Source: Streptomyces sp. SBT349 (lineage in GTDB: Bacteria; Actinomycetota; Actinomycetes; Streptomycetales; Streptomycetaceae). Taken from it: a DNA stretch of 40,287 nt. Positions 1 to 6,121 of the stretch are shown here, one piece after another (position 1 is the first letter of the stretch; each line of letters starts with the position of its first letter). Under the pieces are notes generated by a model that saw only the letters and a list, made by a program, of their open reading frames with translations, ran no database searches and was not told where the DNA came from. Location: contig NZ_LAVK01000022.1 of NCBI RefSeq assembly GCF_001083795.1, positions 1-40,287 on the forward strand, written 5' to 3'. The translations under genes were made by a program, and so were the position numbers.

Positions 1-129
1 CCCGCCGGGTCGTACGGGCGGCACGGCGGGGCGCGCCTGCCCGCTGGAGGGGCCCGACCGGTCCTGGGACGCCGACGCCGGGATCACCTTCCCCCACACG
101 CCGCCGCGCCGCCCGTACGACCCGGCGGG
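1..129. repeat. Inverted repeat, 29-bp arms 1-29 and 101-129
   Basis: Bases 1-22 are an exact reverse complement of 108-129. The match runs inward to 29/101 with one mismatch (23 against 107). The left arm begins at the window edge, so the full repeat may be longer. Both arms lie inside the partial coding frame, and a transcript could fold into a long stem around a loop of about 71 bases. Confidence 0.7.
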
Positions 130-202
130 CGGCCGGTTCCTCACGCCCACGCGCGCGCCGGACCCGCACCCGTACGCGCCTCCGGTGCCGCTCGCGCCGT
201 AA
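1..202 (+). CDS. C-terminal end of an unrecognised Pro-rich protein (partial)
   Basis: The frame that starts at base 2 is open from the window edge to a TAA at 200-202. Nearly all of its codons end in G or C, as expected of coding DNA here. The visible 66 residues are rich in Pro, Arg and Gly, contain two similar Arg-Pro-Tyr / Pro-Tyr-Ala stretches, and end in Pro-Leu-Ala-Pro. No domain is recognisable. An inverted repeat (1-29 with 101-129) lies inside the frame. The start and most of the gene lie left of the window, so no function is proposed. Confidence 0.5.
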   Translation, partial: PPGRTGGTAGRACPLEGPDRSWDADAGITFPHTPPRRPYDPAGGRFLTPTRAPDPHPYAPPVPLAP

Positions 203-273
203 AGGGCGTGCGCGGCACGGCGGAAGGCGGCTAGGGTGCGGGACGTGTCGAGTCCCGAGGCATCCAGACTCTC

Positions 274-295
274 GCCACCGGAGCCCTCCGGTGGC
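274..295. terminator. Perfect 10-bp hairpin between the partial gene and cmx
   Basis: GCCACCGGAG (274-283) and CTCCGGTGGC (286-295) are exact reverse complements around CC; in RNA the loop would open to four bases or more. It sits 70 bases after the stop of the left-edge gene and before the 17-bp repeats. There is no T-run. A terminator is the simplest reading; a leader structure for cmx is the alternative. Confidence 0.45.
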
Positions 296-301
296 CTCTC
301 G

Positions 302-420
302 CGCTGATCGCCTCACCCGTTGACCGCGTCACCCCGTTGACCGCGTCACCCCGTTGACCGCGTCACCGCGCTGACCGTGTCACCCCGTTGACCGCGTCGT
401 CTCGCCGATCGCGCCCCCTC
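302..420. repeat. Tandem 17-bp repeats with TGAC-N3-GTCA dyads upstream of cmx
   Basis: A 17-bp unit, GTTGACCGCGTCACCCC, starts at 319 and 336. Variants start at 353, 370 and 387, and weaker copies at about 302 and 404. Each good copy contains TGAC-CGC-GTCA, a symmetric operator-like dyad, and also a TTGAC that resembles a -35 hexamer. The array ends 66 bases before the cmx start codon. It could be a multi-copy regulator site or simply replication slippage. Confidence 0.7.
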
Positions 421-467
421 CGCCACCGGATCGCTCCGCTTCGGGCAGTTCTCTTCCCGTTTCTTTC

Positions 468-482
468 GAGCTTGCGGAGCTC
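468..482 (+). promoter_or_regulatory. Small hairpin holding the cmx ribosome binding site
   Basis: GAGCT (468-472) pairs with AGCTC (478-482), and the Shine-Dalgarno-like CGGAG (475-479) lies in the loop and 3' arm, eight bases before the ATG at 487. Chloramphenicol resistance genes of several kinds are known to be controlled by translational attenuation, so the arrangement is suggestive. No convincing leader peptide was identified. Confidence 0.35.
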
Positions 483-486
483 TGCG

Positions 487-1803
487 ATGCCTTTTGCCCT
501 CTACGTCCTCACCCTGGCGATCTTCGCCCAGGGCACCTCGGAGTTCATGCTGGCGGGTCTCATCCCGGACCTGGCCCGTGACCTGGGGATCTCGGTCCCC
601 GCCGCGGGATCGCTGACCTCGGCGTTCGCCGTCGGAATGGTCGTCGGCGCCCCGTTGATGGCGCTGTTGAGCCGCCGGTGGTCGCGGCGGCGCGCGCTGC
701 TGACGTTTCTCGTCACGTTTCTGATCGTTCATGTCATCGGCGCGCTCACCAGCAGCTATGCGGTGCTGCTCGCCACCCGGGTCGTCGGCGCGCTGGCCAA
801 CGCCGGGTTCCTCGCGGTCGCGCTGACCACGGCCACCGCCATGGTCGCGCCCGACGCCAAGGGCCGCGCCACCTCCGTGCTGCTCAGCGGCGTGACCGTC
901 GCCTGTGTCGCGGGCGTGCCCGGTGGCGCGGCGCTCGGCCAGCTCTGGGGCTGGCGGGCCGCGTTCTGGGCGGTGGCGCTGATCTCGGTGCCCGCCGTCC
1001 TCGCCATCCTGCGCACGGTGCCCGCGGGCACCGGCGGCCCGACCGCGGAAGCGGAACGCGGCGGGGCGGGCGCCCTCGGTGAGCTGCGCGCGCTGCGCCG
1101 CCCCCGGCTCCTGGTCACGCTGCTGCTGGGCGCGCTGGTCAACGGCGCCACGTTCTGCGCGTTCACCTATCTCGCGCCGCTGACCACGGAGGTGACCGGC
1201 CTCGGGGAGGGCTGGGTGCCGGCGGTGCTGGCGCTCTTCGGCGTGGGCTCGTTCCTCGGGGTCACGTTCAGCGGCAGGGCCGCGGACACCCGGCCGCTTC
1301 CGCTGCTGGTCGGGGGCGGCGCCGCGCTGCTCGCCGGCTGGGTCCTCTTCGCGGCGCTCGCCGGGTCGCCGGTGGCGGCGCTCGTGCTGGTGCTCACCCA
1401 GGGGACGCTCTCGTTCGCGGTCGGCGCGACGCTGATCTCGCAGGCGCTCTACGCGGGCGCCATGGCCCCGACGCTGGCGGGCGCGTTCGCCACGGCCGCT
1501 CTCAACATCGGTGCGGCGCTGGGCCCTTGGCTCGGCGGCGCCGCCATCGACGCCGACCCCGCGGGCCTGGGCCACCGCGCGCCGCTCTGGGTGGCGGCCG
1601 GTCTGGTGGCGCTCGCCCTCGCGGTGGCGGGCGTGGCGGGCGTGGCGGGGCCGGCCGCGGGCGGCGCTCAGGCCGCGGGGCCGGTGACGGTGACGCGGAA
1701 GACCGGGTGGTTCGGGGCGACGCGGCGCAGCTCGTCCTCGGGCGAGTCGGGGCCGACGCCGTCGAAGAACGCGCCGACCTCCCACTTCCACCGCTTGAGG
1801 TAG
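487..1803 (+). CDS. cmx: Cmx/CmrA-type chloramphenicol efflux transporter (MFS)
   Basis: A 12-TM major facilitator of the drug:H+ antiporter type. The N-terminus (MPFALYVL followed by AQGTSEFMLAGLIPDLA), the basic loop 2-3 (SRRWSRRRALL), the segment ATSVLLSGVTVACVAGVPGG and the late segment GAFATAALNIGAALGP agree closely with corynebacterial Cmx as I remember it. ATG 487 is chosen because it gives the Cmx N-terminus and has CGGAG eight bases upstream; an in-frame TTG at 388 would add 33 unconserved residues from inside the repeats. At 438 residues the protein is longer than usual. The last 45 or so residues are polar, unlike the family, and are read antisense to the neighbouring reductase gene, so the natural stop may have been lost. 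Expected role: chloramphenicol export across the plasma membrane. Confidence 0.85.
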   Translation: MPFALYVLTLAIFAQGTSEFMLAGLIPDLARDLGISVPAAGSLTSAFAVGMVVGAPLMALLSRRWSRRRALLTFLVTFLIVHVIGALTSSYAVLLATRVVGALANAGFLAVALTTATAMVAPDAKGRATSVLLSGVTVACVAGVPGGAALGQLWGWRAAFWAVALISVPAVLAILRTVPAGTGGPTAEAERGGAGALGELRALRRPRLLVTLLLGALVNGATFCAFTYLAPLTTEVTGLGEGWVPAVLALFGVGSFLGVTFSGRAADTRPLPLLVGGGAALLAGWVLFAALAGSPVAALVLVLTQGTLSFAVGATLISQALYAGAMAPTLAGAFATAALNIGAALGPWLGGAAIDADPAGLGHRAPLWVAAGLVALALAVAGVAGVAGPAAGGAQAAGPVTVTRKTGWFGATRRSSSSGESGPTPSKNAPTSHFHRLR

Positions 1804-2132
1804 GCGCGCAGCAGCTCCGGCTTCTCCCCGTCGGGGACCTCCTCGGCGGTGAAGGCGTCCGCCTTCCTGCCGAGGAGGAGCCGGCCGCCGCCCGCCACCC
1901 GCATGTTGCGCGTCCACTGGACGTGCCCGCGCGGCGAGACGAGGTACTGGCGCCCGCCCACCGTCAGCACGTTGACCGGGGTGGTGCGCCAGGCGCCTGA
2001 CGTGCGCCCGCGCACGGCCAGCACGCGGGCGCCCCAGGGGCCGATCCCGCGCCGGACGAGGAAGGCGACGGCCCGGTTGAGGACCTGGTTGGTGAATCGG
2101 CCGGGCTTCCTGACGTGCGGGCGCTCGCTCAT
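1668..2132 (-). CDS. F420/deazaflavin-dependent nitroreductase-family oxidoreductase
   Basis: 154 residues, the size of the Ddn/split beta-barrel family, whose members use F420H2 or related cofactors to reduce quinones, nitro compounds and other substrates. Family-like stretches are VLAVRGRTSGAWRTTPVNVL, GGRQYLVSPRGHVQWTRNMR and the C-terminal NHPVFRVTV. ATG 2132 follows GAGGAG at good spacing; the longer frame reaching 2243 would run through the operator-like dyads and is rejected. The gene is divergent from a TetR regulator at 2282, probably its repressor. Its 3' end overlaps the 3' end of cmx by 136 bases, tail to tail. The substrate cannot be read from the sequence. Confidence 0.8.
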   Translation of the reverse strand: MSERPHVRKPGRFTNQVLNRAVAFLVRRGIGPWGARVLAVRGRTSGAWRTTPVNVLTVGGRQYLVSPRGHVQWTRNMRVAGGGRLLLGRKADAFTAEEVPDGEKPELLRAYLKRWKWEVGAFFDGVGPDSPEDELRRVAPNHPVFRVTVTGPAA

Positions 2133-2176
2133 GGGTGGCTCCTCGGGGGTCTCGCGCTCGGTCTCGCGCTCTGGCG

Positions 2177-2242
2177 AGAGCGGTGCTCTCTGTTGTGAGC
2201 AACAGTGCCGCACGCGACGACCGAAAGCAAGAGCAGTGCTCA
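2177..2242. promoter_or_regulatory. Two operator-like dyads between reductase and TetR genes
   Basis: GAGCGGTGCTC (2178-2188) and GAGCAGTGCTC (2231-2241) are 11-bp palindromes differing only at the centre. Their starts are 53 bp apart, about five helical turns, so both lie on the same face of the helix. Each extends by a leading A to AGAGC-R-GTGCTC. A further dyad, CTGTTG-N4-CAACAG (2190-2205), abuts the first. They fill the divergent promoter region and are probably where the adjacent TetR protein binds. Confidence 0.6.
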
Positions 2243-2281
2243 CTTTTTTGATCGACGCTCCGGCGATGGCACACTGCCGGT

Positions 2282-3031
2282 ATGACTGCGATCCAGGGAG
2301 CCAGGGAACGGGCCAGGCGCGAGGTCACCGCCGCGATCATGGACGAGGCGCGGCGCAGGCTCGCCGTCGAGGGCGCGGCCAAGCTCTCGCTGCGCGCCGT
2401 CGCACGCGAGCTCGGCATGGTCTCCTCGGCGCTCTACCGGTACTTCCCCAGCCGCGACGACCTGCTGACCGCGTTGATCGTGGAGGCGTACGACGCGCTG
2501 GGCGAGGCCGCCGAGGCCGCGCTCGACGACGCGCCCAGGACCGCCCCGGCCGACCGCTGGACGGCGGTGTGCGCGAGCGTGCGCGCCTGGGCGCTGGCGC
2601 ACCCGCACGAGTTCGCGCTCCTGCACGGCACACCGGTGCCGGGATACGCGGCCCCGCAGGACACCAACGCGCCCGGCGGCCGGGTGCCCCTGGCGCTGGC
2701 CCGGGTCGCGCTCGACGCCAGGGAGGACGGGCTGCTGGGCCGGGCGCCCGGCGGGCCGCTGCCCGAGTCGCTGCGCGCGGAGGCGGGCGAGCTGGCCGCC
2801 GAGCACGCGGAGGGGCTGCCCGCCCCGGCGATGGCGGCGGTGGTGGCGGGCTGGGCCCAGCTGGTCGGCCTGGTGGGCTTCGAGGTCTTCGGCCAGTTCC
2901 ACGGGGTGATCGAACGCGGTCGCGACGAGCTCTTCGTCCACACGGCCCGGCGCCTGGCCGCCGCCGCCGGGCTGCCCCCCGCCGACCCGGGCCGGGACGA
3001 GCCCGCCGGTCGCTCGGAGGTATCCGATTGA
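2282..3031 (+). CDS. TetR-family regulator with WHG-type C-terminal domain
   Basis: 249 residues. The N-terminal helix-turn-helix is clear at about residues 14-63 (LSLRAVARELGMVSSALYRYFPSRDDLL). The ligand-binding half (WTAVCASVRAWALAHPHEFALLHGTPVPGY, then MAAVVAGWAQLVGLVGFEVFGQF) resembles the WHG-type TetR C-terminal domain. It is divergent from the F420-type reductase gene with two matching dyads between them, so it probably represses that gene and itself. The C-terminal 25 or so residues are Pro/Ala/Asp-rich and probably unstructured. The ligand is unknown; a xenobiotic or quinone acted on by the reductase would fit. Confidence 0.85.
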   Translation: MTAIQGARERARREVTAAIMDEARRRLAVEGAAKLSLRAVARELGMVSSALYRYFPSRDDLLTALIVEAYDALGEAAEAALDDAPRTAPADRWTAVCASVRAWALAHPHEFALLHGTPVPGYAAPQDTNAPGGRVPLALARVALDAREDGLLGRAPGGPLPESLRAEAGELAAEHAEGLPAPAMAAVVAGWAQLVGLVGFEVFGQFHGVIERGRDELFVHTARRLAAAAGLPPADPGRDEPAGRSEVSD

Positions 3032-3063
3032 TCGGCGTATGAGAGGGCGCCGAGAATGACGCC

Positions 3064-3618
3064 ATGGACCATCGCAAGACCAGGGGCGACATGTTCCTCG
3101 CGGCCGAGGAGGACCCCAGGGGGCACGGGCCGGTTCGCGGTGATGAACGTGCCACGATCATGGAGTTTCCGCGCCGCCAGCGCCTCACGCTCGAACTGAA
3201 GTGCGCCGGGCTCTCCCCCGCCGATCTGGCGAGGCGCTCGGTGGAGCCCTCCACGATGTCGCTGCTCGGCCTGGTGCGTCACCTGGCCGAGGTCGAACGG
3301 CGCTGGTTCCAGGTGCGGATGGCCGGGCTCGACACCCCGCCGCACTACTACGGCGACGAGGACCGCGACGGGGACTTCGACGGCGCGGTGGGCGACCCCG
3401 CGGTGGTCGCCGACGCGTGGCGGGTGTGGCGGGAGGACTGCGCGTTCACCGACCGCTTCGTGGCCGAGGCGGGCGACCTCGGCACCCTCAGCGCCGACCC
3501 CGAGAGCGAGCCGGTGTCGCTGCGCGAGGTGCTGGTGCACCTGGTCGAGGAGTACGCCCGCCACAACGGCCACGCCGACCTGCTGCGCGAGCGCGTCGAC
3601 GGCCGCATCGGGCTGTAG
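3064..3618 (+). CDS. DinB-family (DUF664) putative thiol-dependent transferase
   Basis: 184 residues. The core from about residue 35 fits the DinB/DUF664 four-helix bundle: SLLGLVRHLAEVERRWF with His73, and VLVHLVEEYARHNGHADLLRE with His159, His167 and His170. These are positioned as the family's metal-binding histidines. Characterised relatives bind a divalent metal and include mycothiol-dependent enzymes and bacillithiol transferases. The first 30 or so residues are charged and unconserved, and ATG 3064 has only a weak ribosome site, so the true start could be ATG 3160 (MEFPRRQRL). It may be co-transcribed with the TetR gene 32 bases upstream. The substrate is unknown. Confidence 0.8.
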   Translation: MDHRKTRGDMFLAAEEDPRGHGPVRGDERATIMEFPRRQRLTLELKCAGLSPADLARRSVEPSTMSLLGLVRHLAEVERRWFQVRMAGLDTPPHYYGDEDRDGDFDGAVGDPAVVADAWRVWREDCAFTDRFVAEAGDLGTLSADPESEPVSLREVLVHLVEEYARHNGHADLLRERVDGRIGL

Positions 3619-3749
3619 CGGCCGCGAGCGACGCCCCGCGCCGGGCCTCGCACAGCACCCTCCCGTTGCCACCCTCGGTGACAATGCCGTGCGGGGCCCG
3701 GGGCGGTCGGCGCACGTTCAGGTTCGCCGGGCGCCGGTGGCGGCGGCCG

Positions 3750-5120
3750 TCAGTCCAGCGGCGGCCAGGCGTTGCGCACCAGTTCGGCGAAGTGCTGGGG
3801 GTACCACGCCCCGGCCGGGGGCGCGTCCGGCAGGGCGCCGGTCGGCGGGGGGTTGGCGCCGGCGCCGAGGTAGGTCGGGTCGCACATCGGCTCCCGGGGC
3901 GGGCCGATCGGGCTCTCCAGCCCGGTGCCGTCGGACTCGCCCGGCGGCTTGGCCCACACGTAGGCGTCGACGCCCGGGACCGGGGCGGCAGTGGGGCGTT
4001 CGCCCAGGCCGGAGCCGGCCTGGTTGCACCAGTTCGAGGCGACGATCCGCCGGTCGGTGCGGCCCTCCTCGACATAATCCTCGGCGCGGGTCGTCGGCCC
4101 GGGCCCGGTGGGACGCCCCGGGCCGCCCCAGCCGTTGCGGGAGGTGTCGATCAGCATGCCGATGTGCTCGTCGAAGCCGAGGCCGACGAGTTCCTCGCGG
4201 TACGCCTCGACGTACGGCAGCTCGTCGATGAACGGGTTCCAGTCGACCCAGGACGTCTGGTGGATGGGGGTGCCCGCGACGACGTCGTCGGCGTCGAGGT
4301 AGGGCTCGTCCAGAACGGAGTAGTCGCCGACGTTGGAGATGAAGCCGTGGACGGCGGCGGTGGTGCTGCCGGCGGCGGTCGCGGCCTCCAGGAGGACCCG
4401 CGCGGTGGCGTGGAACTCGTCGTCCCAGCCGAGCCAGCCGTGGTGGCTGAGGTCCAGGTACGGATAGACGTTCGGGAGCGCGCCGAGCCGGGCCAGGGCG
4501 TAGCCGATGCCGTCGACGTACACGCCGCTCTCCAGGGCCGCCGCGCAGGCCGGCGTGCTGGCGTACCGGGGCGGGGTGTGCGTGACGAGCCGGGCCAGGG
4601 AGTGCGGCTCGACGACGGTGACGATCCGCAGGCCGGCGTAGGCGGGGTCGGCCAGGATCCCGGCGATCGGTTCGATGAAGCTCTCGCGGTAGCGCGGCAG
4701 GTCGTTCGGGCCCAGCTCACCGTGCGGGGCGAGGCGGTCGCAGTTGCGGTTGGGGAGGTCGTGGAGCACGAGTTGCACAAGGTCGGCGCCCTGCGCCAGC
4801 GACGCGTCGAGGTGCTCGCGCAGGCCCATCCGGCCGTCGGCGCCGCCGATGGCGGCGATCCGGTCCAGCCAGACGGCGGTGGGCTGGTCGGCGACGGCGT
4901 CGCCGCCGGGCACGGAGGCCGCGTTGGCGGACCACTCGGGGTTCACGTAGACCCGGGCGCCGGCGTAGGGATTGTCCACGCGCTGGGCGGCGGCCCGGTC
5001 GATCGGGCCGGTGGCGGCGGCGGAACCGCCGGCACCGCCGATCAGCATGGTGGCGGCGGCCGAAACGGCCACGAGGGCCGCGAGGGCGGCGCGTCTGCGG
5101 GTATGGCTGGGGGGTGGCAT
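3750..5120 (-). CDS. Secreted GH6 cellobiohydrolase homologue with replaced catalytic residues
   Basis: 456 residues. A twin-Arg-like signal peptide (RRRAALAALVAVSAAATMLIGG) is followed by one GH6 domain and no cellulose-binding module. Long stretches match Thermobifida Cel6B-type exocellulases as I recall them (SHHGWLGWDDEF, VHGFISNVGDYS, GMLIDTSRNGWGGPGRPTGP, NWCNQAGSGLGERP, KPPGESDG). ATG 5120 has AGGAGG ten bases upstream. The active site differs. The conserved Tyr-Asp-Leu-Pro-x-Arg-Asp-Cys reads His120-Asp-Leu-Pro-Asn-Arg-Asn126-Cys, and Glu-x-Asp-Ser-Leu reads Glu-Pro-His173-Ser-Leu. By recalled numbering these are Tyr169, Asp175 and the catalytic acid Asp221 of Trichoderma Cel6A. Asp397 and Lys391 are kept. 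Normal cellulase activity is doubtful; a glucan-binding or altered role is possible. The frame is intact, so this is not a decayed gene. Confidence 0.85.
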   Translation of the reverse strand: MPPPSHTRRRAALAALVAVSAAATMLIGGAGGSAAATGPIDRAAAQRVDNPYAGARVYVNPEWSANAASVPGGDAVADQPTAVWLDRIAAIGGADGRMGLREHLDASLAQGADLVQLVLHDLPNRNCDRLAPHGELGPNDLPRYRESFIEPIAGILADPAYAGLRIVTVVEPHSLARLVTHTPPRYASTPACAAALESGVYVDGIGYALARLGALPNVYPYLDLSHHGWLGWDDEFHATARVLLEAATAAGSTTAAVHGFISNVGDYSVLDEPYLDADDVVAGTPIHQTSWVDWNPFIDELPYVEAYREELVGLGFDEHIGMLIDTSRNGWGGPGRPTGPGPTTRAEDYVEEGRTDRRIVASNWCNQAGSGLGERPTAAPVPGVDAYVWAKPPGESDGTGLESPIGPPREPMCDPTYLGAGANPPPTGALPDAPPAGAWYPQHFAELVRNAWPPLD

Positions 5121-5185
5121 GGCGGTGTGGCCTCCTGGCTGGCACGACACGGACCGATCAGGGCGCCCCCAGACCTCCCGCCCCC

Positions 5186-5214
5186 AGTGTCGAAACTCCC
5201 GCACACCCCGTCAA
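5186..5214 (-). promoter_or_regulatory. Probable promoter of the GH6 gene
   Basis: Read on the minus strand, TTGACG (5214-5209) and GACACT (5191-5186) are 17 bases apart, a fair match to the vegetative sigma consensus. This would give a leader of about 60 bases before ATG 5120. A pyrimidine/purine-rich GAGTTTCGAC lies across the spacer and -10. I did not find the CebR box TGGGAGCGCTCCCA. Confidence 0.4.
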
Positions 5215-5279
5215 GAGCGCCACCGGACACGGCCTCCGCGGGAGACGGCTCGGCCAACGCCTCGGTTCTCGGGGCGCGT

Positions 5280-5831
5280 TCAGCGCTGCCAGAGGAACGC
5301 GGCCTCGCCGCAGGGCCGGCAGGTGAACAGGTAACCGCGGCCCCCGCCGCCGAAGTTCGCCGAGCTGCTGACGTCGTACCCCTCCTCCAGCTCGGCGGTG
5401 AACGTCATACGGGTGGCGCACGAGGGGCAGTGGGGCGTCTCGTCACCCTGGATCCAGTCGGGCTCGCCGCCCAGCCGTCCCAGGATCGGCCCCTGCGTGG
5501 GCTGGTCAGCGGGATGGGGACGCAGAGCGGTGACCGCGCCCAGGAGTGTCACGCCGTCGGCAGGGACGGTGGCCGGGGTGAGTTCACCGGAGAACAGGTA
5601 GGCGCGGTTGGCGCCGGCGGCGGCGTCCCAGTCGTCGCACATCCCGGGGTCGTTCTGGCAGAAGAACACCGCGGCCACGCCGACGTCGAGGGGCAGGTGG
5701 GCGAGGAACTGCATGGCCCCACCGCACTCGCGGCACCTCGGCCATACGAACGCACTCGGGACGAGCGGGACTCCGCCGGTGCGCGGCGCGGGCGCGTCGG
5801 CGGTGGTCGCGCCGTCGAAGGTCAGCAGCAT
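5280..5831 (-). CDS. DUF1963 (YwqG-like) family protein with Cys-pair knuckles
   Basis: 183 residues. Near the N-terminus GGVPLVPSAFVWPRCRECGGAMQFLAHLPL and FFCQNDPGMCDDWD are typical of actinobacterial DUF1963 proteins, which read like intracellular beta-rich sensors without known enzymatic activity. Cys pairs CRECGG, CPSCATRM and CRPCGEA suggest one or two zinc knuckles. ATG 5831 gives the shortest conserved N-terminus (MLLTFDG); its ribosome site is weak. The gene ends 66 bases before the GH6 promoter and looks unrelated to the carbohydrate genes. Confidence 0.65.
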   Translation of the reverse strand: MLLTFDGATTADAPAPRTGGVPLVPSAFVWPRCRECGGAMQFLAHLPLDVGVAAVFFCQNDPGMCDDWDAAAGANRAYLFSGELTPATVPADGVTLLGAVTALRPHPADQPTQGPILGRLGGEPDWIQGDETPHCPSCATRMTFTAELEEGYDVSSSANFGGGGRGYLFTCRPCGEAAFLWQR

Positions 5832-5959
5832 GGCCCACAGCCTAGGGTCGGCCTCTCGGCTCGGGGAGCGGGGCCGGATGTCCGGTGGGGACGGCGATCT
5901 GGCCAACGTCGGCCTGCCGGGACCGACGACCGGGGACCGGCGGCCCGCTTCGGCGCCTG

Positions 5960-6121
5960 CGCGGCATCTGGCTGAGCGTCCTGGCGCCCAACACCGCTGC
6001 TCTGCGGGCCTACGAGAAGGCGGGGTTCCAGCACGTCGGCCGCCGCCGTGCCGCCGGCTACTGGGACGGCCGGCACTGCGACGAGGTCCTGATGGACGCC
6101 CTTCCCACTGACATCCAGTGA
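5960..6121 (+). pseudogene. C-terminal remnant of a GNAT acetyltransferase
   Basis: From Arg-Gly-Ile-Trp (5960) to the TGA at 6119-6121 the frame reads LSVLAPNTAALRAYEKAGF followed by HVGRRRAAGYWDGRHCDEVLMD. This is the C-terminal third of a GNAT N-acetyltransferase (Asn-x-x-Ala-x-x-x-Tyr-x-x-x-Gly-Phe motif). The acetyl-CoA-binding P-loop half (Q/R-x-x-G-x-G/A) and the N-terminus are absent; upstream the frame is Arg/Pro-rich noise. It is therefore a deletion remnant, and it is antisense to the 3' end of the xylanase gene. Confidence 0.7.

Noticed and set aside
346..2418. Long minus-strand frame of 690 codons across cmx and its neighbours
   Set aside because: It is Arg/Gln/Ala low-complexity, has no domain, and is the GC-rich shadow of real genes on both strands.
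5121..5279. CebR-type operator upstream of the GH6 gene
   Set aside because: No TGGGAGCGCTCCCA or near match was found by eye.
3201..5975. 924-codon plus-strand frame opposite the GH6 gene
   Set aside because: It is antisense shadow of the GH6 and DUF1963 genes, with Gly/Arg/Val-biased composition and no recognisable family.
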